Positions 40,901 through 52,900 of a DNA stretch of 64,000 nucleotides are shown here, in pieces. The notes beneath the pieces are model-generated. The model made no database searches. It had not been told where the DNA came from and saw only the letters and a program-made list of their open reading frames with translations. A program made the translations under genes and the position numbers. Within the stretch, counting starts at the first letter, position 1; each line of letters starts with the position of its first letter. Origin of the DNA: Chondrilla cf. caribensis (taxonomy: Eukaryota > Porifera > Demospongiae > Chondrillida > Chondrillidae); contig OZ026551.1 in NCBI GenBank assembly GCA_964020155.1, positions 2,534,018 to 2,598,017 on the forward strand, read 5' to 3'.

Positions 40901-43900
40901 TATCTATTACCATTGTCGAGATGTCGTAATTGAAATCCCTTCATTTTCTTCCTACTTGATAAATGAGGTGACATCTCGACAAAGATGATAGATATTAATC
41001 TTATATACCATAACATCCATTACCATATAAACAGTACTATCATACAGCATTTTATAATGTATAAAGCGTTAGCATCAGCATAAAGCGTTAGCAACACTAT
41101 GAAGCATCAGCAACGATATAAAGCGTTAGCAACGGACACTATACTGGTTAACCTTTTACCAACTGTGTGTTTTTGTCATCACTTTGAGTTAACAACTGTT
41201 AGCCAGTTTAGTGGCGCGAACTTTGTTGAGGCCCATTTGTGTTTCCGAAGCAAAGAATTAGCTCTTTTTCCGCCGTACGAACACAAATATCACCTCCAAG
41301 AACCTTTAATTTCATTTGAGAGACCATTTCCTCAGAGTACGTTGATAATCATAGCAGTTTAGTCGATGTGCGTACTATCCTTTTGAATTCTTACTTCTAA
41401 GAGAGAATTTTCGAGTAATGCATTCTATAATCACACGTTTTAAGTTCTCTCAGCGTTCAGCATTTGCACATTTCAATTCATACACATGCAGAAATAAACC
41501 AAATGGCAAGTTATCTTACATTTGATAAAGTAATTGAAGAAATGAATGTTGATGACAGTGACTGGGGTGACTCAGATGATGACTTGATCCAAGATGAACT
41601 TGATGGCAGACTGGACAACCAATCAAGGCAGAAGGATGATGAGGACCCTCTGGACAGGATTAGAGAATCACAGGAAGACGACATGCCAGAGTTAGATGAA
41701 TCCAGCTGTGAGCAATCCCCCCAGACAGGTGATGAGACAGCCACATTTCATCCATTACCAAATGACGCATTCCTACCCGTGCCAGGACCAAGGAGGTCAG
41801 TCTTTGTTGACCTCAATGCAGAAAGTCAACCGTACAACTTTTTCTGCAAAACTGGAGGAGACAATACATTCAACCTCCTTGCAGATGAGACAAATCGTTA
41901 TGCTGCACAAAAAGGGACAGAAGGTTGGGAGGACGTAAGTGCAGAAGAGATGCAGTCTTTTGTTGGCATACAATTGGCAATGGGAATTGTGCGACTACCA
42001 TCAATGCATGACTACTGGAGCACCAATCCTATTCTCAGTGCACCTGGAATTGTCAAAGGGATGGGGCGAAACAGATTTCGCTCTATCCTCAGCCATCTGC
42101 ATCTCAATGACAATTCCAGGATGCCTGGACGCACAGACCCAGGCTATGATAAGTTGTATAAGGTTCGATCATTGTTGGAGAAGATTAGACTCAACAGCCA
42201 GGCAAGCTACCAGCCTCACCAGCAGCTAGCAGTTTATGAGGCCATGATTCTGTTCAAGGGGCACAGTATGACAAAACAATACTTGCCACTCAAGCCAATC
42301 AAACGAGGCTATAAAATGTGGTGTCTGTGCGACTCAAGTAATGGGTACATGTACAACATGTCACTGTACACAGGGGCTGATGACAGTAGCAAAGCGGACT
42401 CCTTGTCATCTCGGGTCGTCCAGCATCTAGTGCAGCCACTCTATAATGCTAACCACCACATTTACATGGACAACTATTTTAGCAGCATTGCACTGGCCAC
42501 TAACTAGCGGAGAACAATGCTTACACAATAGGCACTGTCAGGACTAATTGTTGGCCAGTGGAGTACAAGAATATTAAGCTAATGAACAAGAGCATGCAGA
42601 AGGGAGAAAAGCAAGTCCAAGGTTGTGGCAGGAGTACAAACAACGTCACAGACCCCACCAACCTATCTCAAGTCCCTCGCAGAAACAAGGATGGCACAAG
42701 ATCACAGGTGCCCTGTCCGGAAGCAGTCAAACAGTACAACAAATACATGAGTGGGGTAGATGTGTTTGACTCAAGGAGGAAAACATATTCTTGTACAAGA
42801 AAGTCAAAGAAATGGTGGATGAGGATTTACTACTTTCTGCTCGACACTGCCATCACCAACGCATGCATATTGTACAAAGAGACACCAGGCACCAAGAAGC
42901 TAACTCACCAACGCAGGTATAACATGTGAGATATGTGCCGTAAACAAAATGGCCGCCGCAAAAATAGCCTTAGTATTTCTGCCTTTTTCTTCCTCCTGGA
43001 TAGTTTCAATGCACGAACAAATGGTTTAAACACTTCTGCTACATTTTGACTATGTTTTAATGTCTTTTTTTCTAATTTTTTTAACTTTTGCATGTGATGG
43101 AAATATTCCGCATGCCGTCATACGTATGAAAAAGGCTTAAAAAAAGGTGGAATACTTAACGGAAGGCTGGAGTTTAACTTTCTAGCTCGAATCATTCCCA
43201 ACTATGATACCTAACTTTTCACCGCATTGCTTGTTGATTTCTTCTCCCATTCCTGAGATACGGCGGTTTTTGTTGGTTTGTGACAAGAGGTGAAAAACAT
43301 ATTCCGCCACATGTTGAGAACAGGAGCGAATATTAACAAGCGACACGGTGAAAAGTTAGTTCCACTCCTCTTCTACACAATGTCGACACATACTTAACTC
43401 TGGGCTGTAGTTAAGCATTCCGCCTTTTTGCGAAAAGTTCAGCTATGCTCTAAGCCTAGAACAGTCCACCAGATCACGTTACTGTCACGAGGGTCAGATT
43501 ACATAAGCATGAATATGTAATTATGACGCCCACAATTCATTCGTGCGATTGGTGTCTTTCCGTACATAATAAGCATAAAAATAGGCGAATCTTGTCCAAA
43601 GAAAGATTTTAATAATAAACGATCTATAGAGGGAAGAAAAACATACGGTTGCTGCTGTGTATTCGTACATTTAAATTCATGCATTAGAAATGTCACCGAT
43701 CATCATGCGGATTGCGTGTGACTCGCCCACACTACCTGTGACTTAATTGTTTACATAACACCTTAACCACGAAATTCTGGTCGACGCCCTCAAATCTCAC
43801 ATGTTATACCTGCGAAGAGTTCGTCCTATCCATCATCAAGCATCTCCTTGGTTGCCACAACTCGAGGAAAAGGCAGTCTGTCAGTGAGCCGCCACCAGCT

Positions 43901-46900
43901 GTCCGTCTACAGGTTCGACATTTTCCTTGGAAATGTTCAAAGACGCTTCTGTGTAGCGTTTGCCAGGAAGGAAGAGGACGGTCTATGGCTGCAAGGACTG
44001 TTGTTCTCAGTCTCCAGTGCCACTTTGCCCCGCTCCCTGCTTCAGTATTTTTCACACAAAACAAATTAAAAATTTCTCGATAATAACAGCCATTTTTGTT
44101 AGTATAACTATGTAGTCTGTTTGTATAACTGCAACACGCTGTGCACAATAGCGTTTTCAATGGCAAATTCAGTGGCATTCATTCAGCTTATACTATCGTA
44201 TATACCCATAAAAATTGGACCGAACACTATATTCGCTGAGGCCTTTCTAACCATATAAAATTTGTTCTGATACAAATGACTTCGTTACCCACAGTTGTCA
44301 AGTATACTTGTTTACATTAGCCACTAAAGTGGCTACGCATGTGGAACATGTCCATTTGTCTCACTAAGCATTAATATAATGCTATTAACGCCTTAGTGCA
44401 GCCCGAGATCCCGTAATCACATGACGTTCTCGTGATTTGATCAAGTGATTACGCAAGAAAATCTATCAAACCTATCGAAATTTGAATGCACGTATCACTA
44501 ATAAAGTACTTGCGGCCTATTGTTACTCTTTTAATCCTTATTTTCTTTGATTTGAACCCTAATCTAGAGGTTTAAATCAAAAAACTAAAGTATAATCAAC
44601 TTCGTATTTCAATTCGGACGTTTTAGGGGATGGAGCGCAGCCATCGAAATAAATTTACGATTAGAAATGGAGCAATTTTAGTTATTTAGTGTATTAAAAG
44701 TGCATAATGGCAATAAAATGAAGATATAAAATTAGTATTTCGTCATTTGTCGGTGCGTACCTCGATTGTCTTCGGGTCTCCATTTCAGCTTCCATTTGTC
44801 CCTGTTCTCACAACGATCAAAAATTCATATCAACGCTATCTTCAGAAATATTAAGAGTTCAGAAAAGCAATCGATTGGACTGAAAAGGTATCAAAACGAT
44901 CAAAGATGGTCTAACAATAACACTTGATATCGGCGAGATAATGACGTAAGCCAATTAGTCACATGACAATCATGTGATAATGCCTCTCGTAGTGGATCAC
45001 ATTTAGGGTATCTTCAATATTAGGGGGCCTTTTTGATCCAGGGTACCTAGGATCGATCTGATTGTTTTATTGCCGAGAACTAAGTATGATTCAACTTTTC
45101 ACCGAGGGGGGTTTTGATTCGTGATGCCGTTCAAGAGTTATTAGCAAAAATTCTCGGTAAGTTTCTACGGTTTATCATATTTTCGTTAATATCTCAGCAA
45201 ATATTTGTTGCATCAAAACCCCCACTCGGTAGACTTTTAGTAAACAGCATTGCGTATCCAAGAATGTAAAAATTGTATCTATAGGAGCTTTCTTAAAAAA
45301 AGGCCGCCCGATTAACTGGTTTTTATAAGTCAAATAAAATGCCGACTTTCTTCGTAATTATGAAGAAAATCGTTACCAAAAACTCTCAGAGTAAAGATTA
45401 TATCTTATATTGTTGTCTTGAAACAGTTTAATGCTAGTCTTGGCTTCCTTCAGAAAAATATAAGCAATTCAATTTTACTAAAATTTGGCAACCCCAGAAG
45501 CCATAAAAGTGCTAATGGACATGTTCTACATGCGTAACGGTAAAAGGTTAAGACATCAGACACTCAGGGAGTATATCATATAAAATACACTTGCCTTCGG
45601 GTGCTTCGTGCCTTCAGGACTCAGTATATTATATGTCCTACTACCCTCGTGCCCATGTCTTAACCACTAAATGTGACGTGCGCAGCGAAAATGTGTCCCA
45701 ATCGATTTTTTCGAAAATCGCCATTTTGTTTCTATCTTGAGATACGGGCATATTAGAGTCATTTTAGACTATTTCCACTTCCGTTTCTGTGATAGACGCT
45801 GTACCAGGAGCTTTTGGATATCACAGATCGGAATTAGCCATTTTGTGAAAGGAGCTGTCAAGTATTCTTACGTATTTTCCGTATATTACTCCGGTTACGC
45901 AATATTACCAGTTTCAACTGGTTACCGAACAGCTGTTCTAAACATGAACATAGCCGATATTCGATGACGTCAACTCCGTATCCAAGAAATAAAAATGGCG
46001 GCTTAACGCGTCCGAAGTTTTAATAGGGTATAACTAACTAACCGAACTGAATTTAGCATTCAAAATCGCAGAGGATATTCATCGAACGATACTTAATCGA
46101 ATTGACGAATAAAAAAAATAGTGTCAAAATTTTCACAAATTGTTTATTTTGCATTTCCCACAAAGTTGACACGGACCGTTGGGACACATTTTCGCTGCGC
46201 ATGTCACAAATAATATCTTTGTCTATCTTACCATGCTAAATATATGCCAGTAGCATTCATAAAAACCACCAGAATTGGAACATTAGTCGATTATGTATGG
46301 TTTATTAGAGCTGCAATTTTACCATTACTGAGGTAAATTATCGATATTGGAAATAAGAAATTTGGAATATAAAGTACATAACACATAATTACTTGCATTT
46401 TTCCACGCAAAAAAAAAGGAATACTGTATATTACTTCAGAAGCCATTGAACTTCAATTTCATTTGTATATACATGTGTTATACATTTCTCATTCTAATTA
46501 AACATATGGCTGTGAGTAAAATTGTTGCAATGGATCTGAATCCTACCAACTACTTATAAATTATACATAATTACACATTAATTATTAATTATTAAGTAAT
46601 CAGGCATTAATTAGATTTTGTATATACATTTGTTATACATTTCTCATTCCAGTCAAACATATGGCTGCAAGCTAAATTGCCACAATGGCTCTGCATCTTA
46701 CCAATCTCTTATGCATACACATATACATAGAAGGGTAAATTTTGTTAAACCAAGAATTATTTGCAGTTGGTATGAATCAAATTCATTACTGTATGATTGA
46801 AGTTAAAACCTGACCATTAATTAATTAATTAACATTATTTATATTTTGATTCCAAGTTTGCCCTAATTTAAAATTCTCCGGAATACAAAATTGGCCAGCT

Positions 46901-49900
46901 TTTTAATGTGTGGTGCATTTGCCTACAATTCACACATTATATATTATATTATACAGATGAATTTCATTCTGTGAGATGAAATGAAAGCAATAATATTATA
47001 GTAGTCCATATATATATAATATGTAATTAGCCTATTATATATATATATATATATAATATATATATATATATAGTGGGACCCTATATTCCAACCCCCTGAA
47101 CTACGAATACCACACTATAACAGATGCATAATCTTGGAACCAACGTTTTCCATATTGTAATGTGTGTAAAATGTCCCCTGAAAAATGGGACATTTTACAC
47201 ACATTACTTTCGTTATTCCATAAAACAAACAGGAAAATATGAACCAGTCTATACAAATCAGTGTTAAATTATACACAATAAAGCAAACAAATCAAAGTTT
47301 CTAAGACTGTAAGATTTTCTCCCTTTTGTCTACCAGTACCTTTGGTCCTGACAATCTATACATGCATGGGATTTAATTCGAGGTCAAAATGTGATCATTA
47401 GGAAGTATTTGTTAAGTAGACGATTTAGATTGTACTGTATTAGCTCATGTCTCTAAGAAATTGGAGGTTTAGTTTGATGATGAAGTGTCTAGAACTCTTA
47501 CAACTAGACAAATTTTGTATTACTCTCTATACACAACTTGTTGTATGGTTAAGGGGAGGATCAAAGGGCAAAACTGTGCATTTGCTTCTGATACTGCACA
47601 CTTTTGTGACCGCAAGTGTGCAGTATCAACTAAGCGCCCATCTCTAATCATAACAATCGACCACAATTTAAAATTCTCACTCCATTGTCTGGCTTCATAA
47701 CGTCAATCATGAACTCAATACTAATACATACTTTTCAACAGTAAGTATAACATGTACAAATTATTTAAAGATAAGAAATCTACGAAGGTTCCTAAAAGCG
47801 AGCAAAATGTCCATGATGTCTAACTGCTTTTCGGGTGATAACACCCGCACATGTGAACGCTTAACACCCATCGCAACAGCGGCAACATACTGATTTCGAA
47901 TCGTCGAGAATGAAAAATTCGGGAGGAATTCGAGCGCAACGGATTCGTTGAATAGAATATCTAAGGTTCCAACTCTAGAAGAGACGCCGCCCAAGTACAG
48001 GGGGAGGTAGAATTACTCGTTTATGAGGGAGGGTTTGTTTTCGCATCTCTTGAATAATGTCGCGAATAAGAAAATAGAAGAACGGGAGCTAAGAATGAAA
48101 TGCGTCTTCGAATAAAATTTCAAATAAGCGCCCACAACAAGCCGGTTACAGTACGTCCAAGTGTGCATTGGCTCTTTATTGCACTCGCCCTCGGGCGCTT
48201 CGCGCCCTCATGACTCGAGCAATAAATACGCCAATGCACACTTGGACGTACTGTAACCATAACATATCTTTCTGCCACCCAATATGGCCGCCGAATTACG
48301 CCCTCTCATCTAAGGTTCATTATGTCCATTAATTTCAATCCAAAGTACATAACCCCTGAAATAAGGACACCCCTATTATTAGGACACGAAAAGACTGAAC
48401 CACGGCATCCTGATTACAGGGGTCCCACGGTATATGTATATAAAAATGCCATCCAACTGTAAAATGAAAAGTATACACTATGTAAGTATAAACACTAACA
48501 CATGGTTAACATGTTAACCTGCTCTTTGTTGTTCTTTCACTCATACACACATATTAAGATACAAGACCTTATATTTTGAAATCATTTTGCTCTGTAGATG
48601 AACTACAGTATGGAAGGCTCTTTTGACAAGTTTTTGAAGAACCTCCCACGGCTACAACAAATAATTATAGATGATCCATTTGGTACTATCATCCATGTGA
48701 AGGTATGGACTAATTAAATTTATGAAGGAAATAATGTGATATTTTTGGGAATACTCAGATAATGTATATTTGGTTTTGTGCATTGCTGCCAGTTATACTG
48801 TTTAAATGGATAGTGTACAATGATAAAACTTGTCAAACTTTAAGTCACCACATGAGATGGAGAATGTGTATATTAGTGTGAGAAAGTCCATTCCTTATTA
48901 ATTGTTGGTGAAGTTTATTCAAGGTCTTGAGAAAATTATGAGGTCCTAATGCTCTTTTAAGTTACGAATGAACAATTTATATTTCATGGATGATCATACT
49001 TTGGAATGGAGGTATAATTTCTTTTCATTGGCAAATCAATGTCTTGTCAATGATCAATTTCTGATAGAATAATCCTTTCCTGTTCCTTTACATTATTATT
49101 GTTAATATCTAATGGTGTTCTGTGATTAAAGGAAAATACTTTCCCTATATGAATTTATTAGGCTTGAAGGTTATTATTAATTCTATCTGATTCTTAGGTG
49201 GTAGAGAAGTTTATGGAAAAATGGAACAATTCCTTGAATCCAAATTCCCCTTTTGAGTCCTTGAGGAGGAATTCTGAAGTTATTCTGCTATGTAATTCCA
49301 TTTTAGAGCGGTCAGTACATCATCATCATATATCAATGCATTATAAAATCAAGTAACAGTGTACATGCATGTACTTCACAGGTTTACAGAGGAAGAAGTC
49401 GTACACAGGCATGTATGTAGCTTTTTGTCGGCTCTCATATCTCATACTCCTTCAAAAGATGCTATTGCAGTTCTTGGGTACTTAACAGAGTTGTCATTAC
49501 CTCTTTTGGATACCTCTGTTTGTGTGGAAAGTGGAGACCTGTCAAAGGGAATGACAACCTTTATTCGGAATAATCATTTGCAAGCAAAGGCAGCCGAATT
49601 TTTAACTGCATTTCTGGTTAGTTCAATTGTAGGATGCATTTTAGTGAGGTGTCGGGTATATTTGACAAACTTTGCATCCCCTGTGTTCATCCACACATAT
49701 CCATCTATTTTGTATTCTTTGCAATTGGTTCAGCTTTGCATAATTGTCACTTAATGACACAATCCAATAAAGCACAATGCTGTACACAACATTGTACTTT
49801 TTTGCTAAGTTTTGTAATAACAACATATGATCAAACATGGGTGAATCACAAGGGTAGTGTGACAATTGAGTACAAAACCTGCAATGAAAAGGACAGATTT

Positions 49901-52900
49901 CACCACTTTTATTCTACTGAACACATTTCAAACAAAGTGTCAGTATTACCACATTTCAGCAAGGGAACAAAGGTAATAAGAGTATTACTTGCTGTGAGGG
50001 TAATCTTTCACAGTGTAATATGCGCATGATATCTTACTTTGTTCACATCTGAGGAACAAAGAAAGGAATTAAAGGTATACACAGTGAAAATTTATATATT
50101 ATTGTAATCAATTTGGATATTTTTAGAACTTTGAATAGTAAATTGTATAATATATAGAACTAAATTGCCAGCATTTCTAAACTACACTTTTTAAAATGAA
50201 AAAAAAAAAACTTCAAAATTTTCAACACTTGAACCCTAAACACAATTCACATGTGCACAAGTCCTACACATAAAGGAGTCTTGCCTAATTGCTGTTAACC
50301 CTTTTCAGTTGAAATTTTCGCACATTCCTTGTAGACCGATGGGAAATGGGCTGAAATTCAAGCAAAAACAACTTTGACAAATGTAATAACTTCAGCGAAG
50401 GTTCTTAAAAACCTGAAAATAGTTTGTAATTAAGGGTTAACATTCCACATCATTTCCAAATTTACGTCACAGCTGGCTGACATTTGACACTTAATGTGCA
50501 TGTATGAAATAAGCACTGTATGTTGTATGCATTGTTTTAAATTGAATCTGATTTACTACTATTATAATAATATTATATTATTTCGCTTTATGCAGAGAAA
50601 TCAATCAACTAATGGATCTAAGGAGATGTCAATGTTTGAGAAATGCAGATTCAATGCCTTTTGTCCAGTAAGTTGATAGCCAATTTTTATGTATATAGGA
50701 TTTTAAAAGTACCTTAGATTGGAAATGTACACACTCTCCCTTGCACCTGTCGCACAAGTAGTCAAAGAAGCATTATCAGGCAAATATAATCTATATTATG
50801 GAGACCCCTTACTGTCACACTCATTATTTCTTTCAGACAAATTATTTTCAAATTATTGTCTCCAGTGAGTAAGTAGTATTTTGCCAAATAGATATAACAA
50901 CGAACCATTTCCATTTTTAAACAACTACCCATATACACAGAAGGAATCTATCCATGTGTGGGGCATGCTTTAAAGGAAGATGAAAAGGGAGATTTGAAAC
51001 AGATTCTTCAATATTATATGCCATAAGCACTTCGAGTATTTGAGAAAATTATAATAATAATTATAATATTTTTCAGTCTTCATTGAACCGCTAGGGAAAA
51101 TCTTCTAGTTATCCACTATTGAGCCCCAAACTATCACTAACTCCTGGGCCAAAATCCGAACCTGCTCAAATGTGGGTGGGATGCCATAGGTCACCAAGTC
51201 TATTCAGGTTTCAGGTTTCATTATTTATACTGAGGAGGCCACTAGCCCAGAGGGCTACTACAAAGGCTCCCAGTGTCTATAGTAAAGTAAGTCTATAGTA
51301 AAGACATTGACAAACCTAGATCATTTATATTAAGTTGACTATTACAAATGCAACCAATACATCTCCACACATCATACTAGCCAGATTGAAACCATGTCAC
51401 ACCATATTGAAACAGTCTTAGCGGTGTGGAGAAATTCAAAAATTGTTGTTTCTATCTATAAAAGCATGTTTTTAATAAAGATAATTTTCGCAAGCTGTTT
51501 CTTACCAGTAGTTCTATAACTACAATGAAAATCAAGCACTATTTTAGACATGGCTCGCTATGGCCACCAATGATCTAACTGTCAACTTACCTTTTGAATG
51601 CAGCATGCAATTTCTGAAGTAACCATTTACAAGATATGCTGTTCCAGTAATTCCTCATTAATACACGAAACCAACACAGGTATAACAAGTGAGGTTGGTA
51701 TCCCTAAAATCTCTAAAATGGCGGCTGGAAGAAAATCACCCTGATGTTTACAATGCAGAGCTTGTTGATTAATTTTGTCATTCCTGAGAGACTCCAGGTT
51801 CTTTCAGGTCACTTTACTGACACATGACTCAGATTATCAGGACTCAAATTTTAAGTGTGTAATTCAAACCTAGGATTAGGACTCAAATTATAACTATGTT
51901 ATTCAGTACCTAGGATTCCTTAGTATGCCAGCATCTCTATGTACAGTGGATATGCATTCGTGGATTTGCAGACTTTGCTTGCAACTTAACTGCTCACATA
52001 ACACTTTAATCATTAAATTGTAGTTGATGTCTTAAAATCTCACTTTTTATACCTGCAAATAGGCCATAAACACCACCAAAAGCACACATTTCACAAAAAT
52101 GTACGTATTAAGGTCTCTTTCACCTTACTGACTCACATTTATCAATTTAATTTTTCATTCTCCACTTACTAGATAAAATCACCCATTGAACATAATTGCC
52201 TTTCATCTGTTGTTTCACTTTTATTGAAAATCTATCAAGCCAACTATGAAGTAGATGAATTTCTATCTGCAAGCTGCTGGAAGTTAGTATCAATGGAATG
52301 TGCAGCTCAAACCATCACAATGGATTCAATTCCCATTTTGTGTAGCAAAAGTAATGTCCGTTTATTGGCAACCCTCTTTTCTCTTGAAGCTTGTGCACCA
52401 CCTGATGCAGCTACCTTTGTGAATTGGCATGCCAAATTCAGACAATCCTTTGAAGATTACAATGCAAAACTTAAGCAAGATGAAACAACTTTAGCTGAAA
52501 TTGCTGCTGTGCATGAAGTGTGGGATCATGTAAAGTACATTTCAAATTGTCTTCACTTAGCTGTATGTGATGATGCTACACCCCAATGCATCCAAATTAA
52601 GATAGAAAACATTCAGAGGAAACTTGAAGATATCCTATTCATACGATTATCAGAGTAAGTTTCTGGCTCAGTACTATCATGACATCATTATTATCAGTAC
52701 TGAATGACTGTGTCCATCATTGCTTGATAATCACAAATTGACTTAGAAGCTCTCATTAAAAGTGTGACAAAATGTCATAGACTATAGATTGGTTTGATAA
52801 ATTTTATTCATTCCATCATCTACTTACTAAATGATTTTATACCTACAGGAGCAAAGCATATGACATTGGATCATTGCTTCGAAGATATAGAATTCTGAAG

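Larger units (their letters stand above)
41152..45547 (+). mobile_element. piggyBac copy 2 and material inserted in it
   Basis: TTAA at 41148-41151 and 45548-45551, with matching ends CCTTTTACC and GGTAAAAGG. The left inner repeat (gttagccagtttagtggcgc) corresponds to that of copy 1, and its right partner gccactaaagtggct is at 44324. The right 1.2 kb is therefore extra: it is bordered by inverted copies of gcatgtggaacatgtccatt (44337) and aatggacatgttctacatgc (45512). A family A element interrupts the transposase. Confidence 0.75.
47073..48428. mobile_element. Pogo/Tc1-type non-autonomous element H (tentative)
   Basis: Ends GTGGGACCC and GGGTCCCAC are inverted with TA close outside. The right subterminal region has repeated ggacac blocks (aaggacaccc, taggacacg), as in many pogo-like ends. 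Three internal hairpins are listed separately. No transposase. Confidence 0.4.

Noticed and set aside
41050..41136. Short direct repeats that could suggest a CRISPR-like array
   Set aside because: Units are contiguous without spacers and the genome is eukaryotic; it is a minisatellite.
47020..47072. AT-rich tract as a possible replication origin
   Set aside because: It is an ordinary dinucleotide repeat at an element edge, with nothing origin-specific.
49634..50029. Open frame of 131 codons
   Set aside because: It lies in the intron after exon 16, overlaps the correct donor, and has no recognisable protein pattern.
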